Shown: in pieces, positions 54,734 through 64,000 of the stretch
How positions within the stretch are numbered: the first letter of the stretch is position 1
Layout of the letters: each line of letters opens with the position of its first letter
Source of the DNA: Begonia masoniana
Lineage: Eukaryota; Streptophyta; Magnoliopsida; Cucurbitales; Begoniaceae
NCBI GenBank assembly: GCA_022432975.1
Contig: CM039516.1
Location: 29,838,051-29,902,050 of the forward strand
Direction of reading: 5' to 3'
DNA: 64,000 nucleotides
Notes under the pieces: generated by a model
The model's database searches: none
The model's input: only the letters and a program-made list of their open reading frames with translations
What the model was told of the DNA's origin: nothing
Position numbers and translations under genes: made by a program

Positions 54734-57649
54734 AAAAATTGGGTTTTTATAGGGGAAAGCCTCTGTTATTCAAATGTTAGTATGATTTGTTATTAAACAG
54801 ACAAAAAAAAAATCTGCTGCTAATTAACTTCCATTTCAACTCTATAGTAGCACTAATTTATATTGGAAAGTTGATTGCTTTTGAACTTTTCTTTTCAAAG
54901 TGTTTGTAATGCTTTGTTGAAATATCGACAACATTTTTTAGAATTAAAAATGACTTAGAATTTCAAACTTCATACTTTAATTATGCATTCTTCTTTGTCT
55001 CTGTACCCATTACCTGTTAGGGGAGGCTAGTATACTTGTTTACAATACTTTGTAAGTTTTAGGCGTAATTACTATGATTTTATTATTAACTGATCTTTAG
55101 CGACAATAAAAGAAAGAATGCAGAAAAGTAAAAAGACAACCAATTTTTACGTGGTTCAATTTTTACGTAAAAGCAATTTTTACGTGGGTCAAACAAATGC
55201 AATATGACTTAGTCCTTAGCAATTTAAACAACCTTGATCATTTTTTCTTGGACTTTAGAATTTAAACATACATATTGAACTCATTAATACATGATAATTT
55301 AAATAACCACTTCTATACGTTCAATGACTCCAAACTTTACTTCAAACATTTAGAGTTCCATCAAGCATCCAATTCAACTAACTTAACCAACTCAACTTAT
55401 GAAATTTCGATAAGCATCAACAAAAAAATTTGGATTTCACAAACGATTTGGTCCGACTTCAAACGGTCGTAACTTCTTCAATTTATATCTGTTTTCAACG
55501 GTTCAAGATGTTTCGAAAACCTCATAATATCTAGTTTATCATAAAACCATCCATTTATAAAAATCAAGTGAGATTTAGGATCTGAAATCAAAATCATGGA
55601 TGCCCTATTTTTGGCCGATTTTTAAGCTAAATTTTCGAATTTAATCCAACGTGCTTAATTTTCTATCGTCAATCCATTCCAATCCTTAGAACAACTTTCT
55701 AACATATATTAGCATCAAAAGAATGAAGAAAAACCAAACCCTAATTCAAAACCCTTCACCAAAAATCAATGCATCGATGATCTAAACCAGCAAAAATCAC
55801 AAACCAAAATCTAAGCTTGGGCTGCTTGTTCTTGCGTAGAGGAGAGGAGGAATGAAAATAAAATGAAGAGTGTGAGGGGTTAGTCTGCTGATGGGTTTTA
55901 ACATGAGAGAGAGAGAAAGAGAGAGAGAGATGTTTGGTAATAGAGATAAAGATAGTTTCTTGAAGAAACTTCACAATTCCATTCAAATTTTCACTTAAAA
56001 TTCCCATACGTTTTAATTTTCTCTTTTATTGTTCTACCTCCTTTTTCTCTTTTAAGTTTTGGCGTCCAAATTCCACGAAAAGATACATCGTATTTATAAT
56101 AATTTTCTTTCGTACAAAGAATTTTAAGAACTATTACATGATACAGAAAACTCGGGTGTAACATTTTTTGTGTAGGAAAGAAGTCTATCATCTATAGTAA
56201 AATCCAATTTCGATGCAACTTTTGATATCGACATTGTTAGTGTGTTTCGTGTCATGGTAGAAAGTACAAGAAAATTTCATTCTTGTAGCCAATATATCAA
56301 AATAGTCATCGTCATCATCTATAAGACCAAATGTTGATCAATGACGATTTAAATTTGTAGTATTACTAGTTGTAAAAGTATTTTGAGACAAATTTTCTAC
56401 TCTTGAAAATTTGTAAATGAGTTTTTAGAGAAAAAGTTGCAGCAATGCTTGGCAAAGAAGTAGACTCTCCTGACTCTACCACTTGCAATACTGTAAAAAA
56501 AAGAAATTAAAGCTTTTTTTATCTTATGGTGATCATGCTCATAAATCAAATCTAATCAAAGTTCTAAAACATATTTCTTTATATCTAGGATCAATTATTG
56601 CAACTAATATAACTATGACATGCATTTCAGCATCATTAAAATATTTATAAATTTTTTCTCAATTATTTTGTATTATAATACTAAATATATCAAGACTAGA
56701 AAACCTAGTACACATATAACAAAAGAAAATTGTATGATCACGTGACAAATACTAAGTAAACATATAACAAAATAAAATTGTTTGATCACTTGACAATTAC
56801 TTGGACTATAAACCATGCAAAATTAGACGTTCAAAAACTTTTAGAAAATCTCTAACTACTTCCTCATATATTCAATCAAGTTCATTAGACATTTGAATTT
56901 TATTGTGACGGGAACTATCAAGTTCATTTGAATTTCCTTTTTTTAGTTCAACTAGAATTGTGTTTCCAACTCCTGTATGAAGGGGTTCAACAATCACAAA
57001 AGAATTTCTATAATTATACAAATTTTATTTTTCATCAATATATTGTGCAGTTAAAAAAGAAAACTCATTTGATTAGTTGTTGTTCACATATCAAAAGTTC
57101 AATATATTCTACTTCCATAATGTTGAAAAAATGTTCTAAGTTCATTTTTGGAGTCTTTAACATTTCATTACATCTCTTTTACTATATAATCCAAAAATGT
57201 TCTCTATGAATTATATCCTTTAAATCATGTTTATCAATAGAAGCTTGATTTCATCAGATAGTTTAGTTACTCTCCCCCATCTCTACTTTCATCATATTTA
57301 AGCCTAAACAAATTATCTTCCTCATCTTTACCTAATTGTGTATATTGTCAAATTTTAATATTATACTTATTTGACCAACCCAACCTATTTCTTTTAAGAT
57401 TTCTTGTTCTCCATGAAATTAATGTGATTGAATAAAGTTACACTTAGTGATTGAGAGAGGGAAAAAGACAAGTAGTGTTCCAAGTTTTTCATCACAATAT
57501 TTTTTCTTATAATTCAATAAAAAAACAGAACAAAAATAAATATAACCAATGACCATGTATGTCAATATAACTTAAACTTGCTAGCTAGAAGCTTACTTCA
57601 TGCAAAACAAGACATTTGAGAGAGAGTCGACACTTGAGATATTAGAGAG
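54734..57649. other. AT-rich DNA with a probable LTR relic
   Basis: No gene recognised. 55230-56163 looks like the 5' portion of a Tekay-like LTR on the minus strand: its edge is AACTCGGGTGTAACA (inverted TGTTACACCCGAG) at 56163, and the interior has leader-type sequence (CAAACCCTAATTC) and a GA-rich run at 55905-55930. The other LTR end was not found. 56170-57650 has scattered AT-rich ORFs without family resemblance. Confidence 0.4.
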
Positions 57650-58460
57650 TTCAGAAATTTCTTTAATTTAGGTGTTTACATTGTGGCCTTGATTCATGTA
57701 GTCGTGGCACAACATAAATTAGTCATTGGAAGCTTCTTTGAGCCACTGAATAGATTTTTTTAATTTACAAAACATATTCTTTGAATCATCAAAATCAAAG
57801 TGACCTACTTGTACCATATAAACTATTTAATCAATGTCATTGAGAAACGCAGTCTTAACATTATTCATCTATGTAATTCAAAACTAAAGTGAGCTACAAA
57901 GTCAATTATTACTTTAAAAGAGTCTTTCTATGAAATTGGAGAGAAAGCCTCTGGATAGTCCATGTCTTCTCTTTGAATTATGCTTTTAATGATAAGAGGA
58001 GTCTTATGTCTCTCAACGTTACGTTTTGATCCTTTTTGGTTTTAACTACCCACTTGTAACCTACGAGAAATGAACCGTAAGGTAATTGGAGTTGACAATT
58101 GATTTGAGATTTTTGTAAACAACCCTCTGATTTCAAATTAAAACGTATTATGCGACCTTGATCCAGCCACTACTTTTTCAATGTTGTTGGCACCATCAAG
58201 GAAGAATTTATTGCCATTGTTAGGACATTTTTTAATGGAAAGATTTAGGTAATGTTACTATAATATTCTCATTCTTCTTCCCCAAGTAGCATAAATTTTT
58301 GCTAGATGTTCAATGATCTTTGGTAGAAGTTTCATTTCTAAGTTTGGTTTTGCCATAAGATCTAAATTTTTATAGCCTTACAGGTGAAGAACAACATACT
58401 TCACAACCTCTTAGGCTTTTGTAATTGACTTTTCACGTCTTTCAAACCATTTGATAATAT
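57650..58460 (-). mobile_element. Heavily decayed Ty1/copia pol relic
   Basis: The minus strand, across several frames, shows copia RT-like phrases: VGYKWVVKTKKDQN, RLLSLKA, NNVKTAFLN-like DNA near 57855, and SKNMFCKLKKSIQWLKEAS (from YGLKQA-type). Order agrees with integrase-to-RT reading right to left. Too many stops to translate; no LTRs were found. Confidence 0.65.
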
Positions 58461-60340
58461 CATCATGTTTAAAATAAGTGAAAACATTGTATTCTCCATT
58501 TAACAATGATCCTTACCAATTTAACATTTTTTGTTTCCAAGGGTGAAGCAAAAAATAAACCCTAAATTTTGGAAGTCTGTTCAAGTAAAATCGTTAATTT
58601 TTAACAAAATGAATATCACACTTTAAAAATTGTTCAACTTAAACTCTAAATATTTTTTTTATGAAAATGAATCTCAAACTTTGCATCGTGAATAAATTAA
58701 ATTTTCTTATTAAAATTAAATATTGTTGATCGAAACTAAACTAAATCGATATTTTAATATTTATATATATTTTTTAAATACTACAAAAGAAGAAACCAAA
58801 CCTGCCTAAATCAAACATAAACTAACTCAAATCGAGTTTAAACTGAAAAAGTCTAAAATCCAAAACTAAAGGGTTCGAGTTTCATATTTTTGACGTTGCA
58901 AAATTTTAAATTCATTTTGTTCAAAAAAATTAAAGGTTTTAAGTTAAACGAATCCTAAAAATTCGAGATTCATCTTGTTCAAAGAAAAAAGATTTAAATT
59001 GAATGGCCCTTTAAATTTTAGAGTTTGAATTGAATGGATCTGCAAAGTTTAGAATTTAATTTGTATTTATTTTTTTATGGCATCAGAAAGATGCATTATC
59101 AATAATAATAGTCATAATATTTTCAACTTTTTATTCTAGTAAACAATTTTCAATTTTTTAAATTAATTGTGTTTCATTAATATAGTAATCAATCAATATC
59201 ATACAATTCAAAATTTATATAAATGTCTATATATTCGTAGTGTCACCACATGTGGACAAGTCAGAGTAGAAACGTCAGGTCGGGCAACCTGATTTTCAGG
59301 AAAAGAACTGAATCACCTAGCTCAATGCTAGGTTTGCAACACAAGTTTTAAAGTAAACATAAAGTCAATCCCACGTAGTGAAATCCTAAACAAATAATGT
59401 AATACAAAACAAAATACTAACAACATTCTACCGTGCATAAAAGTAAAAGAATCCAATCCATCTGAGTAAGTTTACATAAACAAGTTAAATAGCTAAATTT
59501 TTATCAAGTAAATACAAAAAAGTTCTAACAGGAAATGAAAAACTAGCGGCCTCTCTCAGGTCTCTACTGAAACTAGCCGCTTTTCTCTTTACCTAGATTG
59601 GGAAGGAGTGATTAGAGTGAGTGACTAACTCAGTAGAAACGTTATACTTAATGTGTAATATTAGGAATTCAAATGAAAAATTCCCAAATTCAATTCTAGG
59701 GTTTAATATCGAAATTTCCCAAATCAAAACCTATAACCTAATTTTGGGATAAAAATCAGATTTTATCAAAGTAAAATTCAGAATGAACCTAACCCGAAAT
59801 TCAACCAAAAACAGAGAGAAAATCAACTTGCTGATTTTCAGCAAGAAATCCGATTCTGAACAAAAATTGAGTGATTGAACCTAGCCAAAAATTCATCTTG
59901 GTACACAGGAACTTTGGATTTCATAAAAAGAATATCTTTGGAAATCAGATTTAAAGATCGGATTACTAATTTTCAGCCATAAACTCGTAATGAACCTGGA
60001 CCTCCTAGTAGAAGTATTCAGAATCAACTGAACCCTCATCGTTCTGGAAAAATCTGAACTGCAACTCAGAAAATCTGTGGGAATGGCGGATTTTTCGGAG
60101 GTGCGGGGACTGATCCTCCCCTATAAATTGAGGGGTTCGGGTGAGGAGGAAACTCACCTCACAGCTCTCATCTCCCTCTCAGTTCTTCAAAAAGGAAAGA
60201 AGAACTTACCTCAACTCCGACCACTGCTCAACCGAGCTCTCCGACGCGACGAATCTCCTCCGACGTGAAGGATCTCCTCGGCTGTAGCTCGCTTGAACTC
60301 CGACGACGACCCATCGGAGTAAGCTTTTTCTCTCACTCCA
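58461..60340. other. AT-rich DNA without recognised gene
   Basis: 58461-59250 is AT-rich with repeated TTTAAATT(G)AATG phrases. 59250-60340 contains GC-richer leader-like DNA near 60080-60330 (CTCATCTCCCTCTCAG, CTCCGACGACGACCCATC) that may belong to another repeat. No domain-bearing frame or RNA gene was seen. Confidence 0.4.
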
Positions 60341-60743
60341 TGTGACAGCCCAAGACCAAACCCGATCGGAGTCCGGGGTCGGAGCCGTCACTCCGGGACA
60401 GTCAACGGGAAACTGTGACTATTTTTTTTAAAACAAACAGAAAACAAACAGAACTTTTAAGAGTAAAACCCTAAAGCTTAACAGAGAAGGAAAAACATTT
60501 CCGGGATTTGGAATCAGAGTAGAAAAAAGGAAACAGTTCAAAACTAGACTACAAAATGAATGGCAGCAGGAGAAATGAAACAGTGCAATTGGCAGTAGCA
60601 GGAAACAGAAAATGAAGGCGGAAGACTTAGTTTAAGAGGGGCAGCGGTGAATTCAAATAAGACAAAATTGAACAGTGACCGGTGGATTAAAAATGTGAAC
60701 AGGGTTCAGCGGAAGAGACTGGATAAAACTGGGCAGAAGAGGT

Positions 60744-60896
60744 GGTGACGTCAACCGGAAGATGGGTGACGTCAAGCGGAAGACACAGACGGTAACTGAG
60801 ATCGGATGAGGAGATGACGTCAGCTGGAAGATGGATGACGTCAACCGGAAGATATAAGCATTATACTGGTGGAAGACTTGGGTGACGTCAACCGGA
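60744..60896. promoter_or_regulatory. Five TGACGTCA palindromes (bZIP-type sites)
   Basis: TGACGTCA occurs near 60747, 60768, 60815, 60836 and 60882, mostly within TGACGTCAACCGGAAGATG-like units. TGACGTCA is the classical palindromic binding site of TGA/CREB-type bZIP factors. Function is inferred. Confidence 0.65.
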
Positions 60897-60914
60897 AGAC
60901 GGGGTTTTAAACTG

Positions 60915-61613
60915 GGCGGATGACTGAATTGACTGGGGCGGATGACTATTGACTAAATTGACTTTGACTGGGGCGGATGACTAAATTGACTTTGACTGGG
61001 GCGGATGACTAAATTGACTTTGACTGGGGCGGATGACTAAATTGACTTTGACTGGGGCGGATGACTAAATTGACTTTGACTGGGGCGGATGACTAAATTG
61101 ACTTTGACTGGGGCGGATGACTAAATTGACTTTGACTGGGGCGGATGACTAAATTGACTTTGACTGGGGCGGATGACTAAATTGACTTTGACTGGGGCGG
61201 ATGACTAAATTGACTTTGACTGGGGCGGATGACTAAATTGACTTTGACTGGGGCGGATGACTAAATTGACTTTGACTGGGGCGGATGACTAAATTGACTT
61301 TGACTGGGGCGGATGACTAAATTGACTTTGACTGGGGCGGATGACTAAATTGACTTTGACTGGGGCGGATGACTAAATTGACTTTGACTGGGGCGGATGA
61401 CTAAATTGACTTTGACTGGGGCGGATGACTAAATTGACTTTGACTGGGGTGACTGGGGCGGATGACTAAATTGACTTTGACTGGGGTGGATGACCAAATT
61501 GACTTTGACTGGGGCGGATGACTAAGGCATATAATTGGGCGGATGACTAAATTGACTTTGACTGGGGCGGATGACTAAATTGACTTTGACTGGGGCGGAT
61601 GACTGAATTGACG
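60915..61613. repeat. 28-bp tandem array, about 25 units
   Basis: The unit GACTAAATTGACTTTGACTG plus GGGCGGAT repeats with almost no variation from 60951 to about 61440, then with a few variants to 61613. It contains TTGAC (W-box core TTGACT) in each unit. Confidence 0.97.
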
Positions 61614-62601
61614 ACATTTAACAGGATGACATATCAACAGAAGACATAACAACAGAAGGCATAAAACTTCAAAATTTATTAAAAACCCGATTTTAAAACA
61701 TAGTTTTAAAACAACATATTTGACAACATAACAGACAACATGACAGAGATTCGAGAAAACAAACTGCATAGATAGCTCTAAAACTCGAGACAATCCATGC
61801 ACACACTAACAGAGAAAACTCAAGGCAGTCCCAGAATATTTCAAAATATACATTCAACTGTCAGACAGAAGTTTTAAAGAAAAACATCAACACAGATTTT
61901 ATACCTCGTTTTGAAGATCCCAAAAGTTTTACAGAACTTGACATACACTTCAAATGTTTTAAAACCCCAAAACAACTTGTACGAAACTTGACATAGCTTT
62001 ACATAAAACACATTCTCACAGGAATGACATTTGTCTGACTGCAGCAACCATCCCGTGAGCTCCTCCCGCCAACTACATCAATTCATCAGTTTGAGACTCA
62101 AGCTCCTCATCTTGAGGATCCGTACCTACAATAGGGAGTTCATCTATGAGCCTAGAGCTCAGTAAGAACATACAATGCAGAATGATGAACGTGCTATGCA
62201 TGAATCTTTTTCAAATACATGAACATTACATTACATTTCACTGGACAGGAAGGTATAAGTGGGAAGAGGAGCTGGCGCAACAGGAGTACATGCCCCAACA
62301 GGACATAACAGGAGTACATGACAGGATGCCAGTCCTCGTCCACACTTAACCATACATTACATTACAGGTTTTATCTTACTTAACTTCAAACCGTGTGCAG
62401 AAAACCTTTTCATGACTTTCAGAGAAAAACGTGTATGCATGAACATTTATAGACAGGCAACAGAATAATAAGCAGAATATAAAACAGAACACACTTAACC
62501 TAGAACATAACCTTGGCTTAACTACCCAACAGAAATCCCGACAACATAAAACCTAGTACCTCCGTATTGTAGGGCCTTAAGGGCCAAACCTATACGTATG
62601 A

Positions 62602-62610
62602 ACTTACCTG
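62602..62610 (-). promoter_or_regulatory. Splice-donor-like site CAGGTAAGT in LTR
   Basis: The minus strand reads CAGGTAAGT, about 620 bp from the LTR start, followed by GGCCCTTAAGGCCCTAC in place of the TGCCTTCGGGCC block. Confidence 0.5.
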
Positions 62611-63270
62611 TTTTCCTCGATGCAGACAGCTGAAAAGTCTCGGAACTGCTCGAACCTGTTTGCTGCAATGTAGTGAAATTAAACAATCTGCAAATGCTAA
62701 CAAATAACTTGTAGAATATGCAGCAAGCTCATTTCAACTTTTTAGGAAAACACACGTATTTTCGTCCAAAACAGTGGGTTTTCACAGAAACAATAATCCT
62801 AAACCTCAGTGAAAACCCGCATTAAACTTGTCCAAAATCGATAACCTTAGTAGATGATTACCTTTGCTGAAGAGACAGAAAGAAATCAAGAAAAGGATTG
62901 AGGTTAAAATCGTTGCTAGTCGCCTGGAAAAGAGAAAACAGAAAGGGGAGGTAGAAGTGGGCTTCACGTAGGAGGAAGAGAAGACATATCTTCTTCAACA
63001 AGTTGCCACTTGGCACTCATCCATTGGTTTGCTTCCACCTACCTTAATTACTTCCACATTTACCCTTCCATTAGCTTTTAACCTAATTGACTTGTTTTGA
63101 TTACACTTAGGTTGGTTTTCCCTTAAACATTCCATCATTTCAACTAAAACATACATTGTATTAATATAATATTAATCGCGATTAAATGACCCGGGAAAAC
63201 TATTACATGGCAAAAATGTCGGGTGTTACATTCCACCCACCTTAACAGAAATTTTGTCCTCAAAATTTGT

Positions 63271-64000
63271 CTAAGCAAAGAGGTCCGGATATTGGGCTCT
63301 AACATCCGCTTGTCTTTCCCATGTAGTCTCCTCCACATTGTGATTACGCCATAAAACTTTCACCAACGGGACCACTTTGTTGCGCAACACTTTAAGTGAA
63401 GTATCCAATATTTGTATGGGCCTTTCTTCATATGTCAGCGTCGGCATTATATCAAAGTCCACATGTTCCACGATCTGAGTTGGATCTCGTACACATTTCC
63501 TCAGCATCGACACGTGGAAAACATTGTGTACTCCATCCATAGACGCCGGTAACTGTAGTCTGTACGCCACGCTTCACACACGCTTCAAGATGGGAAAAGG
63601 CCCAATGAACCGTGGGCTGAGCTTTCCTTTCTTACCGAACCTCATTACGCCTTTGAAAGGCGACACCTTCGAAAGGCGACACCTTCAGGAATACTTCGTC
63701 ACCTTCAGCAAACTCCAAGTCTCTCCGTCTCCGATCTGCGTAACTTTTCTGTCGACTCATAGCAGTGTTGATTCGTTGTTTGATAACAGCAATCACCTCA
63801 GACATCTGCTGTAATATCTCAGGGCCGACAAGTCTGGACTCTCCAACTTCATCCCAACATAACGGAGATCTACATTTTCTGCCATAGAGGGCTTCATATG
63901 GAGCCATGCCGATAGTAGCCTGGTAGCTGTTATTATAAGCGAATTCAATTAACGGCAAATATCTACTCCAAGGAGCATGAAGTTCCAACACGCACGACCT
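63271..64000 (-). pseudogene. Gypsy integrase C-terminus with chromodomain
   Basis: The minus strand enters from the right edge with YLPLIEFAYNNSYQATIGMA, PYEALYGRKCRSPLCWDEVG and RQKSYADRRRRDLEFAEGD (integrase C-terminal part), then VHNVFHVSMLRKCV and, at the end, VLWRNHNVEETTWERQADVR, the short chromodomain typical of chromoviruses, stopping at 63271. A perfect 16-bp tandem duplication GAAAGGCGACACCTTC (63655-63670, 63671-63686) shifts the frame after KVSPFEGV, and a TGA (LKRV*SVAYRL, about 63572) interrupts again, so this copy is inactive. Protease, RT and 5' LTR lie outside the window. Confidence 0.9.

Larger units (their letters stand above)
60341..63230 (-). repeat. 3' LTR of chromodomain gypsy element, 2.89 kb
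   Basis: On the minus strand it starts TGTAACACCCGACATTTTTG (63230) and ends GGGCTGTCACA (60341). A polypurine tract (AAGGTGGGTGGAA) precedes it at 63231-63243 and integrase coding lies beyond, so it is a 3' LTR. It contains a 28-bp tandem array, five TGACGTCA sites and the CAGGTAAGT site. The 5' LTR and element start are outside the window, so the target duplication (left flank CTCCA) cannot be tested. Confidence 0.9.

Noticed and set aside
60915..61613. CRISPR-like regular array
   Set aside because: Units are contiguous with no spacers, the sequence is eukaryotic, and it lies inside an LTR; it is a tandem repeat.
62146..62349. Short plus-strand frame MSLELSKNIQ
   Set aside because: It lies antisense inside the gypsy LTR with no homology recognised.

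Overview
The window looks like repeat-dense intergenic DNA from a flowering plant, probably a eudicot. The evidence is AT-rich introns with GT..AG borders, fragments of typical plant genes (CBP60, serine carboxypeptidase-like, TPK-type K+ channel, RACK1, LRR receptor kinase, DNA primase large subunit, CLC chloride channel, PPR), and nested plant LTR retrotransposons (SIRE-type copia, chromodomain gypsy, Cassandra TRIM) plus an Ac-type hAT. I cannot name the species. I found no gene that is complete and undamaged; every host-gene homology is truncated, frameshifted, stopped or split by insertions.

Layout. 1-2373: CBP60 and serine-carboxypeptidase-like pseudogene fragments. 2579-6045: a giant imperfect palindrome whose arms each carry a K+ channel pseudogene. 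6207-8340: the 3' half of a RACK1 gene plus downstream DNA, duplicated at 18460-20725. That first copy is followed by a nest: a copia-like LTR sequence holds a 6.5-kb hAT element (8-bp target duplication AACTCGGG), which holds a 2.8-kb solo LTR (target duplication GGCTC). 16606-18085: a copia remnant and a Cassandra TRIM whose LTRs carry 5S-rRNA-like DNA, lying just upstream of a RACK1 promoter and first exon. 21235-21667: first exon of an LRR receptor-kinase gene, with a 3.05-kb solo LTR (target duplication CTTAT) upstream.

27043-39397: a dead DNA primase large subunit gene (PRIM2) with an E2F-like promoter site. It is broken by a truncated gypsy element and, in an intron, by a 2.2-kb solo LTR (target duplication TGTAT). 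It is joined at its 3' side to a CLC chloride-channel fragment, which is itself split by a 4.25-kb copia element (target duplication GTATC). 40077-40840: MITE/SINE-like repeats. 40842-51971: a young, nearly complete 11.1-kb SIRE-type copia on the minus strand (target duplication ATATG) with an extra 3' ORF and a 500-bp (CTT)n tract in gag. 52234-54529: local duplications, a T-rich tract and a PPR pseudogene. 54734-60340: mostly unassigned AT-rich DNA with LTR and copia relics. 60341-64000: the 3' LTR and integrase end of a chromodomain gypsy element on the minus strand.

There is no operon or pathway here; the genes do not work together. The main points are the insertion order, the hairpin-forming palindrome, the 5S-bearing TRIM beside RACK1, and shared cis motifs in otherwise unrelated LTRs (clustered TGACGTCA/CGTCATCGG modules, and a conserved CAGGTAAGT splice-donor-like site). 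Family names come from recognising motifs by eye, not from a database search.
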